A stretch of 64,000 bases of DNA from Sphingobacterium sp. UBA5670 (GTDB taxonomy: Bacteria; Bacteroidota; Bacteroidia; Sphingobacteriales; Sphingobacteriaceae): contig NZ_DIIM01000003.1 of NCBI RefSeq assembly GCF_002420705.1, positions 79,835-143,834 of the forward strand, in the 5' to 3' direction. This document shows, in pieces, positions 28,219 to 37,066 of this stretch. Both the position numbers and the translations under genes were made by a program. Every line of letters starts with the position of its first letter. Positions within the stretch are counted from its first letter, which is position 1. The notes below the pieces were generated by a model. That model was given only the letters and a program-made list of their open reading frames with translations. It did not search any database and was not told the origin of the DNA.

Positions 28219-28760
28219 TGAAAAATAACTTAAAAGGAATTTATATAATATGCTTGATCTGTTTCCTGATGATTTCCTGTCAATCAAGCCATGGGCAGGA
28301 TGTTGCCCAACAACAACGCGACCGATTGTTTAAAGCCTATATGGAAGTAAAAAAAGACATCATGGACGAAAACTTTGTCGGCAGTACGGAACATGTGGTT
28401 CAGTTCGAAAAGGAAATTCAGAACTTCCGGTTAAAGGGTCTACAGCTCGATGACATGATGCGCCTAAAGAAGGTGAGTCAGACCATGAAGACTGATGCTG
28501 CCAGCTTAAAATCTGCACAGGATATGAATGCGATGAAGCTATCCTTTTCTGCTGTCACACAATCCCTATTTACCATTATGGAAACGATGAAATGTACAGA
28601 TGAGGCCGTTTACCTACAGTACTGTCCGATGGAAAAAGGCTATTGGTTAAGTTACGACAAGGCGATTGAAAATCCTTACGCAGCGTCGATGCGCCATTGT
28701 GGCCAATTGCTGAAGGGAATGGCTAAAGCTGATTACCCAGAGCCCGTGGCCTGCCATTAA
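28218..28760 (+). CDS. DUF3347-like lipoprotein
   Basis: 180 residues. Lipoprotein signal (IYIICLICFLMISC, Cys about residue 21), helical mature part, then a C-terminal signature of DUF3347: VYLQYCPMEKGYWLSYD, IENPYAASM, RHCGQLL. The conserved Cys, Met and His residues (YCPM, HCG, terminal CH) look like a metal-binding set; in other members DUF3347 is fused to copper efflux proteins. It overlaps the metalloprotease stop by one base, so it is probably made with the protease and may bind or deliver a metal (inference). A strong terminator follows. Confidence 0.75.
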   Translation: MKNNLKGIYIICLICFLMISCQSSHGQDVAQQQRDRLFKAYMEVKKDIMDENFVGSTEHVVQFEKEIQNFRLKGLQLDDMMRLKKVSQTMKTDAASLKSAQDMNAMKLSFSAVTQSLFTIMETMKCTDEAVYLQYCPMEKGYWLSYDKAIENPYAASMRHCGQLLKGMAKADYPEPVACH

Positions 28761-28788
28761 AGTGCTTACAAACGCGTTATTAAAATTT

Positions 28789-28828
28789 AAACAAGTTCAG
28801 AACAACCTGAAGTGTTCTGAACTTGTTT
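28789..28828 (+). terminator. Intrinsic terminator of operon 2
   Basis: AAACAAGTTCAGAACA (28789-28804) pairs with TGTTCTGAACTTGTTT (28813-28828), a perfect 16-bp stem with an 8-base loop followed by AGTTTTG. It lies 28 bases after the lipoprotein stop and can work in both directions. Confidence 0.85.
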
Positions 28829-28989
28829 AGTTTTGATAAATCATGCCTTAAATATTCCTGGGCACGTAAATTTTAAAACTAACAGTTTATAACGGCATCT
28901 CAATGCTAAACAGCGGTGATTTTTTGCTGCGTGGCGGGGCAATATCAAATTAAGAATCTTACCTTTACAGAAAACGCCCTATTTATCCA

Positions 28990-31002
28990 ATGAAAAGTCA
29001 ATGCTTCAATTGGGTCTCTGCAATAGTAATATTGTTTAACTTGACCTATACTGTTTCTTGCTCTAATTCAGGCACAAAAAAGATTAAAACTAGTTTTGAC
29101 ATAGACACCACTGTGATCAATAAAATGAATGTGCAAGCAAATGCCCTTTGGTCAAGCCTTCCAGATTCAATGATCTTACTAAGCAAACGAATTTTGAAAA
29201 GTTCTGATAGTTTGGCATACACTGCAGGTAAAATCGATGCTTTGCGGAATCTTGGTATGGGATATTATGAAAAAGGCAACTACAACGCGTCTATTGAGTA
29301 TTACAATAAATCTGCAAAAATAGCTTTGGACGCTGGAGACATGGAAAGGGAGGCCAAGATCCACAGCAATTTAGCCATGCCTTATATTGCCCTAGGAAAA
29401 CATAAAAATGCACTTACCGAGCTTAATAAAGCTATAGATGCAGCTGAAAAATATAATTTGCCCCTGGTCAAAGCTCACGCAACTCACAATATTGGCATGG
29501 TGTACCATTATCAGCAAATGGTGGATAGTGCAATCTCCTATTATACGCGAAGCCAACAGCAATATGAGAAACTCGGCGATACCTCGAGGTCCACATTTAT
29601 ACTGGGCAATATTGGCCATATATTCCTCAAAAAGAAAAATTTTAAGAAAGCAAAAGAATGTTATCTACAATCCCTAAAACTGGCTGAAACACAAAAAAAT
29701 TATAAAGCCATAGGAAATGCGCAACAATCATTAGGAGCGCTATTCCTCGAAACGAAGGATTGGAAAAATGCGCAGTATTACTTCCTTGAAGCTAAGAAAA
29801 CTCTTGAGTCAACGGGAGAAAAAACTGAATACTTACGCTTATTGGACAATTTTTCAGAAGCGTATCTAGAAACAGGAGATACAACATCCGCCGCCCGATA
29901 CGCAGCGGAGTGCTACCACCTAGCACAATTGAATGGACAATTATATTATTTGCAAAGTTCAGCAAAAAAATTGAGTGAGATTTTTGAAAGGAAAAAGAAT
30001 TTCAGCCAATCACTAGCATTCTATAAGATATATAAAACTGCGTCCGATTCATTGTATAGCAAAGATAACAAAGAGCAATTGGTACGGCAGGAAGAAGAAT
30101 TTAGATTTAAAAAACAACAAAGTGATATGGAAGTTGTCTATACGGCCAAAGTATGGCGGCGAAACTATATCTTGGCTATCGCGCTAGTTCTTATCGTATC
30201 CATGTCAGTTATCGGCCTCCTTCTGCTAAGAAATATTAGACAGACTCGAAAAAACAATAAAATACTCAAGAATACCAATGCATTTATCGAAGAACAGATT
30301 ATCTTGCTGGAAGAGTCTGACAAGTTTAAAAAGTCGCTGATTTCGATTATCGCCCATGATATCCGATCACCGATAAATAGTTTACATTATATACTTAAGC
30401 CATTCAAAGATGGAATTATTTCAGAGGGACAGACATGGGAATTATTGTCCTCATGTTATGATGAGATCGATACGCTGACTATTCATATTGAAAATCTGCT
30501 GCGATGGGCAAGTCAACATTTACATAGTTTTGATCTTTCAATAGCTAATTTTAATATCAGAGAGCTCTTTGAAGAGATTGTAAGACTTCAGGAAAGGAGG
30601 CTAGTAGAAAAACAGCTTACAGCAGTTATTAATTGTGATCCCCAACTTTCAATAGCCGCCGATCCGGAAGTGGTCAAAATTATTGTGCGTAACTTGGTGG
30701 ACAATGCGATTAAATTTAGTCGTCCAGGAGGGAAGATTAGCATGGAGGCTAAAGCAAATACCATAGACAACGGCGTCATCTTTTCCATCATTGATACGGG
30801 GGACGGCTTAGCTAAAAATGTACGCGATCAGATCTATTCGGATGCACAGCCTATTTCACTGAATGGAACGAACGATGAAAAAGGCTTTGGCTTGGGATTA
30901 CAGCTCTGTATGTATTATTTGGCACTTTACCACAGCGAGCTTCGCATACAGAGCGTTGAAGATGAGGGATCCATCTTTAGTTTCGAATTGTTCCGCAAAT
31001 AA
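28990..31002 (+). CDS. TPR sensor histidine kinase
   Basis: 670 residues. A lipoprotein-type or cleaved signal (YTVSCS, Cys at 24), then about seven tetratricopeptide repeats (residues ~60-350), a membrane helix at about 392-414 (NYILAIALVLIVSMSVIGLL), a short coiled coil, a HisKA-like segment with the phosphoacceptor His456 in AHDIRSP, and a HATPase domain with the N box (RNLVDNAIKFS), G1 (DTGDGLA) and G2 (GFGLGLQL). The TPR array is periplasmic and senses an unknown partner. The gene is convergent with a LuxR response regulator (20 bases between stops), the likely cognate pair. Confidence 0.92.
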   Translation: MKSQCFNWVSAIVILFNLTYTVSCSNSGTKKIKTSFDIDTTVINKMNVQANALWSSLPDSMILLSKRILKSSDSLAYTAGKIDALRNLGMGYYEKGNYNASIEYYNKSAKIALDAGDMEREAKIHSNLAMPYIALGKHKNALTELNKAIDAAEKYNLPLVKAHATHNIGMVYHYQQMVDSAISYYTRSQQQYEKLGDTSRSTFILGNIGHIFLKKKNFKKAKECYLQSLKLAETQKNYKAIGNAQQSLGALFLETKDWKNAQYYFLEAKKTLESTGEKTEYLRLLDNFSEAYLETGDTTSAARYAAECYHLAQLNGQLYYLQSSAKKLSEIFERKKNFSQSLAFYKIYKTASDSLYSKDNKEQLVRQEEEFRFKKQQSDMEVVYTAKVWRRNYILAIALVLIVSMSVIGLLLLRNIRQTRKNNKILKNTNAFIEEQIILLEESDKFKKSLISIIAHDIRSPINSLHYILKPFKDGIISEGQTWELLSSCYDEIDTLTIHIENLLRWASQHLHSFDLSIANFNIRELFEEIVRLQERRLVEKQLTAVINCDPQLSIAADPEVVKIIVRNLVDNAIKFSRPGGKISMEAKANTIDNGVIFSIIDTGDGLAKNVRDQIYSDAQPISLNGTNDEKGFGLGLQLCMYYLALYHSELRIQSVEDEGSIFSFELFRK

Positions 31003-31021
31003 TTGATAGGTATAAGTGAGA

Positions 31022-31684
31022 CTATAAAAGACCATTTTCTTTCGCAAAAGTCAATAGATGCGTTATCGACTGGCACTCTGCTTTAGCCATCATCTTTCTC
31101 CGATGTGCAATAACAGTATGGGGGCTTAAAAACATTTTCTCTGCCGTTGCCGCGATTGTTTCACCCTTAGCAAAATATTTCAAAAGTTCGATCTCCCTTG
31201 CCGTGAATTTTACCTGAAGAGACTGTTGTGTATTGAGCATATGTTGGAAAAGCGGATCCAAGAATGATTTTTCCGAAGTCACGTCTTCAACACATTGTTT
31301 TAATGTATCCACAGAACAGGATTTACTCAAAATGCCCGCTGGATTGTATCTTTTCAGCGTCTGAATTAGAAATGGAGATAAGGCACTTGTTAGAAAAACA
31401 ATCTTTGCATTTTTATTGATCCTGTTAATTTCTGAGATTAAGGATAATCCATTGTCCTCGCCAAGATAATAATCCAAAAATATAACAACGCCTTTGCGTC
31501 CAAACGAATTTAAAAAGGCAAAGAATTCATTGGGATCGTTACAGGCTTTGACAAAGTTGAAAAGATTGTACCTCTCCAGCAGTAGAGAAAATGCATCTGT
31601 AAAAAGCCCATGGTCATCCAATACAATGGCACTATCAAAATATTTCTTCAAAACATTTAGCTTTTTAAGTAATGATTCTTCCAA
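31022..31684 (-). CDS. LuxR-family (REC-HTH) response regulator
   Basis: 220 residues. REC domain about 1-130: acidic pair VLDDHG (about Asp23-Asp24), phosphoacceptor Asp71 in VVIFLDYYLG, Thr/Ser in FLTSALS, and Lys in GILSKSC. LuxR-type HTH domain about 155-215: FTAREIELLKYFAKGETIAATA, seen in two pieces, and LSPHTVIAHRRKMM. The start codon is TTG at 31684; no ATG is in frame between it and an upstream TAG. It is the presumed partner of the TPR kinase encoded convergently, and it is divergent from the fimbrillin-like gene at 31908 with two operator-like palindromes between them. Confidence 0.9.
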   Translation of the reverse strand: MEESLLKKLNVLKKYFDSAIVLDDHGLFTDAFSLLLERYNLFNFVKACNDPNEFFAFLNSFGRKGVVIFLDYYLGEDNGLSLISEINRINKNAKIVFLTSALSPFLIQTLKRYNPAGILSKSCSVDTLKQCVEDVTSEKSFLDPLFQHMLNTQQSLQVKFTAREIELLKYFAKGETIAATAEKMFLSPHTVIAHRRKMMAKAECQSITHLLTFAKENGLL

Positions 31685-31727
31685 AGGTAATTTATTTAGA
31701 CGAAATCCATATATACGGGGATTCTAT

Positions 31728-31777
31728 ATAGCAAAAATTTGCTATTCTTATTTAAATACATAGCAAAAATTTGGTAT
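31728..31777. promoter_or_regulatory. Pair of 18-bp palindromes, candidate operators
   Basis: ATAGCAAAAATTTGCTAT at 31728-31745 is a perfect dyad (8-bp arms, 2-base centre). A second copy, ATAGCAAAAATTTGGTAT at 31760-31777, differs at one position. The copies are 32 bp apart (about three helical turns), the geometry of tandem LuxR-type operators. They lie 44-93 bases upstream of the response-regulator start and 130-180 bases upstream of the fimbrillin-like gene. Confidence 0.7.
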
Positions 31778-31907
31778 AAACCACCATGTTAATTGGTAAT
31801 CGATAGCCTTTATAGTTTTTTTGTGAAAATTTTTCCCTCTACAGTTATTTACTGGAAGATTTTACGGGAAGAATGAAGTAAGTCATATAAATCAACTGTA
31901 AATAAAA

Positions 31908-33470
31908 ATGTCATTAAAATCAAGAACAATTGGTAGAATTGGAATGTTGTCATTCGCAGCATTCGCCAGTATGAGCATTTACTCGTGTAAAGAGAGTAAG
32001 GATAGTGTCTCTTTGGCGGGGAAAGCCAGGGTAAACATCCATCTTCTGGGTGTCGAAAACCCCATTGTCACTAGTTTAAAAGCCAACAACGGAAGCAGCG
32101 CGACGACATCCAACAAAATAGTCACAGTGCCTCTGACAGAATCAAGTTCTTTTGAAGCCACCTTATCTCAAGCGCCGTCCGCTACAAATGGTAGCCTTTT
32201 GCGGGCGTCAACAGCTAATCGTGCTGCTGTGACCGAGGAACGTACACCACTTGGAGAGAATGTGAAGTACAAAATTGTTGTCTATAACAACGCTGGTGAT
32301 TATGTGACCGAAAAAACATATACAAACAAGGTCGATAATAACAATGAAATTGAATTAGATGCCGAACAGGCATACACTTTTGTAGCTTATTCCGTCAATA
32401 GCACTTCTAGTGTGCCAGCTGTGACAGCTCAGACAGATCTTACAACAGCCACTCTTGATAATATCAGCGCAGATCTGATGTATTTTAAACAGGATCTAAC
32501 GTTACAATCTGGTGATAATAATCTTGACGTCGTGCTAAAGCATCAATATAGCGAAGTGACCACCAATCTTAGCATGGCAACTGAAATGACAGGTGCTATT
32601 ACCAACCTTGGTACGACGACTATTGGGCCGACACATCCAAGCGCAAATCTGAAATTGGCTGATGGTTCGATTACCTACAACGGTTCGACCTCCACTGCCA
32701 ATGTTGTATTCCCCGCGCTTGGGACAGGCTTGCGTACGGTGTCCAGTGCACCTACACTATTGATCAATCCGGGGGCAACAAATGGCCTGTTTAATTTTGG
32801 GTCAATAACTATTGATGGCGAAACCAAAAGTAATGTATCTGTTGCAGGTTTGAAGATCGTTCCTGGTCAACGTTACAACCTGAACCTAAACTTCAAAACT
32901 TGTACGGAGGAAGTGACCGGTGGCGCAAACCTAAACTGGAATTATCCAGCTTCGGGAAATGGAGCGAATGTCAATGGCACTATTATTCCTAGTGGCGGAA
33001 CTGTTGAACAGACATTGACAGCGCCGGGTGCCGATTATGGTTTCGTATTTGATATTGTACAACTCGACAACTCCTTTAACATGGAAGTAAATGGCACTAA
33101 GCTTGCAACGCAGGAGATCCAATTCGAGGGAAACATCGCAATAGCACCTAAAAATATCCGATTTGCAGATGGAAGTGAGTACGCAGGAACCAATACTGCT
33201 GGCGGAAGCAATATTCCACAAATTTACAGCATGACCGGTACAGCGACTAATCCAATTATTCGGGTAGTTATCAGCCGTGACGGTACAGTAAACTTGTATG
33301 GTAGCAAAAGTTCAGGTGGAGAACTATATCCTTTGGTACTAACAGCAGGTTCATTTAACAAAGTTCCCTGGAGCTCATCCTCCAATACCGTAAAAATTAC
33401 GCAGGTAGTACAGGGCCAAACTGCAATGGTAGGAGCTGGTAGTGGCAGAAAAAAGGTAGCATGTAACTAA
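31908..33470 (+). CDS. Fimbrillin-like surface lipoprotein (FimA/Mfa-type candidate)
   Basis: 520 residues. Lipoprotein signal ASMSIYSC (Cys about residue 27), then an Ser/Thr-rich beta-structured protein. The pattern EQAYTFVAYSVNSTSSVPAV, a strand followed by SADLMYFKQDLTLQSGDNNL and VVLKHQYSEVTTNLS, resembles fimbrillin-type lipoproteins of Bacteroidota in which an N-terminal barrel is followed by an Ig-like domain. It may be a shaft or surface-anchored subunit. It is transcribed divergently from the LuxR regulator, and a 55-residue peptide gene follows. No Mfa2/FimB anchor is adjacent, although a related small lipoprotein is at 54041. The family call is from pattern only. Confidence 0.6.
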   Translation: MSLKSRTIGRIGMLSFAAFASMSIYSCKESKDSVSLAGKARVNIHLLGVENPIVTSLKANNGSSATTSNKIVTVPLTESSSFEATLSQAPSATNGSLLRASTANRAAVTEERTPLGENVKYKIVVYNNAGDYVTEKTYTNKVDNNNEIELDAEQAYTFVAYSVNSTSSVPAVTAQTDLTTATLDNISADLMYFKQDLTLQSGDNNLDVVLKHQYSEVTTNLSMATEMTGAITNLGTTTIGPTHPSANLKLADGSITYNGSTSTANVVFPALGTGLRTVSSAPTLLINPGATNGLFNFGSITIDGETKSNVSVAGLKIVPGQRYNLNLNFKTCTEEVTGGANLNWNYPASGNGANVNGTIIPSGGTVEQTLTAPGADYGFVFDIVQLDNSFNMEVNGTKLATQEIQFEGNIAIAPKNIRFADGSEYAGTNTAGGSNIPQIYSMTGTATNPIIRVVISRDGTVNLYGSKSSGGELYPLVLTAGSFNKVPWSSSSNTVKITQVVQGQTAMVGAGSGRKKVACN

Positions 33471-33503
33471 ATGCTGATTATACGAACAAAAAATAATAAT
33501 GTC

Positions 33504-33671
33504 ATGAACAATTTAGAAAAGAAAAATTATATAAGCCCGCGCCTGGAGGCAATGGAAGTTGAATTAGAACAAGGAATTGCAGCAGGCTCTGGACCGGATT
33601 CAGTTCGAACTGCAGATCCGCAAGAATCCTGGAATAAGACAGATGACGATAATAGAACAGTTAACTGGTAA
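33504..33671 (+). CDS. Small 55-residue peptide following the fimbrillin-like gene
   Basis: Starts at ATG 33504 (in frame 33 bases after an alternative ATG at 33471, directly abutting the lipoprotein stop). It has no signal peptide. The sequence is a basic N-terminus with ISPRLEAMEVELEQGIAAGS, then a polar, acidic tail ending DNRTVNW. The 'ELEQGIAAGS' segment looks like a conserved leader of small peptides in Sphingobacteriaceae; the tail is hydrophilic, so it may be secreted or processed. Function is unknown. A strong terminator begins 56 bases after its stop, so it is the end of the fimbrillin transcription unit. Confidence 0.6.
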   Translation: MNNLEKKNYISPRLEAMEVELEQGIAAGSGPDSVRTADPQESWNKTDDDNRTVNW

Positions 33672-33726
33672 AATTTGGGGCTTCCTAATTTATCGGATAA
33701 GGGTTCAAATTTAATGGAGATCTTAA

Positions 33727-33758
33727 GGCAAGAGCGAAATTCGTTCTTGCCTTTTTTT
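33727..33758 (+). terminator. Intrinsic terminator of the fimbrillin/peptide unit
   Basis: GGCAAGAGCGA (33727-33737) pairs with TCGTTCTTGCC (33741-33751), one G-T pair, with a 3-base loop and a seven-base T run after it. Confidence 0.88.
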
Positions 33759-34072
33759 GTGATCAGCCTGCCAAGGCTATCTTTTATGATTAGACAGCCT
33801 ATAAACTAATCTAAAAAAGAGTGCTAGGCTTTTCTTCGACATAAACTAACCTTACAAATCGTCTCAAATTATCCTCATATTGTCTCAAGTAATAGCGCCT
33901 ATAAGGCTAATGCCGTACATTTAGTGTTCATATCACACCAATTATATGCAGTATCTTGAATTTGAACATATCCATTTGATCTGGAACCGACAGCTGGCCT
34001 TGAATACACAAAAAAAAGCCTGTCAAGCCTTTCTATCGTAAACAACCAATATTATTTAATAAACATTAGCAC
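33759..34072. other. Intergenic region before SusC of operon 3
   Basis: About 310 bases with no supportable ORF on either strand. I see no exact TAnnTTTG box ahead of SusC and no repeats. There is no sigma or FecR gene, unlike operon 2. Confidence 0.5.
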
Positions 34073-37050
34073 ATGAATTTTAAAATCAACAGTTTTAAAG
34101 TGGCTACTAAATTATTGCTATTCAGCAGCAGTCTTTTTGCTGGAGCCGCTTATGCATTACCCCATGCACCTTATGTGCAGGAAGCCCAGGCTACAGTCAA
34201 AGGCAGTGTAAAGGACGAGCAGGGCAATCCCCTTGTTGGCGCAACGATCTCCGTAAAAGGTAGTAATATCCGAACTTCCACCGACGCCAATGGCGTGTTT
34301 ACACTAGCCAATGTAGAGAAAAACGCCATTCTAGTGATCCGAATGATTGGCTTCACCGCCAGGGAAGTTCCTTATGCAGGTGGTAACAGCGTAAACGTAC
34401 AACTGCTATCTGACACCCAACAGCTCGAAGAGGCTGTCGTTGTCGGCTACGGCTCGCTTGACAAGAAAGAATTGACCAGTGCCGTATCGAGCATCAAGCA
34501 GAAAGACATGGTCGCGGGGGCTGTCTCTCCCCTGCTGGCCATCCAGGGTAAAGTACCGGGCCTCAGCGTTATCTCCACCAATGGAACCGACCCCAATGCG
34601 GGTATCTCCCTGCAATTACGCGGCGTCAATTCGGTCAACGCCTCACAGGGTCCCCTTGTAGTTATTGACGGTGTGCCCGGCGGCGATATCAACTCCGTTG
34701 CAAAGGAAGATATTGAATCCATAAACGTGCTGCGGGATGCCTCAGCTGCTGCGATCTATGGCACGCGTGCCTCCGGTGGTGTAATCCTGATTACGACCAA
34801 AAGGCCTCAGATCGGCCAAGCGCAGGTAAATTTTACCTCCGAATATTTCGTCGAAACGATCCGTAAACGTCCCAAGGTCCTGTCGGCGGAGAAATTTGTC
34901 GAATATGGTCTGGGTGAAGACTTGGGGCACCGCACAGATTGGTATGATGAGGTCACCAACAATAATCCATTCAGCCATCGGCAAGTCGCCAACATCAGCG
35001 GCGGCTCCGAAAATGCCAATGTCTATACCACCTTTACGAAACGCGATGCCAAAGGAATGGCGATCACGTCTAAACGGGATGAAATCGGTGGACGGATTAA
35101 TAGTGCATTCAAATTTTTCGACGGTTTTGCGGAGTTAAACACCAATGTAAGTTACAACCAAGTGAAAGCATTTGGTTCTAATGGCGACATCTCAACAACA
35201 ATGACATTTTTAACATGGCTTTGGTGATGAATCCTACGGAAACGCCTTACGATGCCAATGATGTCAGTGGCTACAACGTGCTGGAGGGCGGATATGATAC
35301 CTGGAACCCCGTGGCTGAAGCGCGCCTCCGCAGCGATGAAAAGCAATTCAAATATCTTTTGGCAAACGCGACTTTAAAATTAAACCTAACAGAACACTTA
35401 ACCACCAGCGCAACCATCGGAATTAAGAACAACAGCGAACATGGCAATTATTACCGATCGGCACAACATCGCATTTCGCGGGAGAATAATGTGGACGGGT
35501 TTGCTAAGCAATATTACAGCCGGTTCAATGACCGCGTCTTTGAATGGACTGCCAACTATACGAACCGCTGGGCTGATCATTCCTTGAATGCTGTAGCGGG
35601 CTATAGCTACCAGGATTTTAATGGGCAGGGGTTTTCGGCCGAAAACTCCAATTTCCCTGTAGACGGCATCGGGGAAAACGATATGGGTACAGGAACCTAC
35701 TTACCCGACGGACGGGCGGGCATTGGCTCCTGGAAAAACCCCTGGGTCAAACTGGCCGCCTTCTTTGGCCGTGTCAACTATTCCTATTTGGACCGCTATA
35801 TCCTGACCGCAACAGCACGTTACGAAGGATCCAGCAAATTTGCGCCTAAAAATAGATGGGGATTCTTTCCGGGACTATCCGCAGGATGGCGTATTTCCCA
35901 AGAACCTTTCCTAAAGGATGTTACATTTATCAATGATTTAAAACTGCGTGCAGGCTACGGCGAAACGGGTAATGAAGGCTTCGATGCAAAAGTTGCCACA
36001 CGGATGTATAGCGCCGACACCTGGTTTTTGCAGGATGGGAAATGGTTCAGAACCTACGGTGTGATGCACAACCAAAATCCGGATATCAAATGGGAGGTCA
36101 AAAAAGAATACAACCTTGGTTTAGATTTCACGGTACTGAACAATCGTTTAAGCGGCCGTTTTGATATCTACAAACGCAAGATCGATGATCTAATTTACGA
36201 TATCAGCGTATCCCAGCCGCCAGCAATCCACGATAAAACCACCATGAATGTGGGCAGCATGCAAAATACGGGATATGAGTTTGAACTGAATTTTAAAGCC
36301 GTGGACAATGACAATTTCAGTTATACCACGAGCATTGTCGCTTCGCATAATAAAAGCAGGCTCAATACCTTATGGGGAAGCCAGACCTTTACTGACCGGA
36401 AGGACTTCCCGGCACCCGGTTCGCCAGGTTCGGCTGTCAGGTTGTACCCAGGGCAGGATATCGGCCAGTTCTTCCTCTGGAAATTTGCCGGATTTACGGA
36501 CGACGGTTACTGGAAACTCTATGATAAGGACGGAAATGCCTTTGATGTGCGGGAACGCAACAAAACCGTAGGCGACAAATCCTTTGTCGGCAATGCCATC
36601 CCGACCTTACAGCTTTCCTGGAACAACCAGTTCAGTTATAAAAACTGGGATGCAAGCATCTATATGCGCAGCTGGATCGGCCATGATGTGTTCAATATGA
36701 TCAATATGTATTACAGCCTACCCAATGTAAAAGGACAGAATGTACTGGAAGAGGCATACGACAAACATAAAAATATCAAAGGTGAAAAAGAGCTGAGCGA
36801 CTACTGGTTAGAGAAAGGTACTTTTCTCAAAGTTGACGCACTGAATATCGGTTATCGCTTTAACCAAAGCTGGATCAAACCATTGAAATCAATGCGTATC
36901 TATGCCACTGCACGCGACCTTTTTGTGTTTACAAACTATAGTGGCCTAGATCCAGAAGTCAATATCAATGGCCTTGAACCGGGATTTGAAGAGCGCAATG
37001 TGTATCCGAAGACCAGGACTTTTATGATGGGATTACAAGTAAATTTTTAA
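34073..37050 (+). pseudogene. SusC/RagA-family transporter split by a one-base frameshift (operon 3)
   Basis: Two overlapping frames encode one SusC. The first (34073-35227) supplies signal peptide, carboxypeptidase-regulatory-like domain (~42-115), the EAVVVGYGS hallmark and plug (DVLRDASAAAIYGTRASGG-like) and ends abruptly after STTMTFLTWLW. The second (to 37050) resumes with MALVMNPTETPYDAND and runs to the barrel terminus TFMMGLQVNF. The break is a five-base T run at 35207-35211: six T would restore TTT TTT AAC ATG GCT (F F N M A). All other domains are intact, so this is a recent frameshift, phase variation, programmed -1 shift or an assembly error. The combined length, about 990 residues, is normal. 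SusD follows. Confidence 0.85.
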
Positions 37051-37066
37051 AGCTAGCATGACAAAC

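Noticed and set aside
34406..35019. ORFs on both strands within SusC of operon 3
   Set aside because: Overlap the intact N-terminal SusC frame; no domains.
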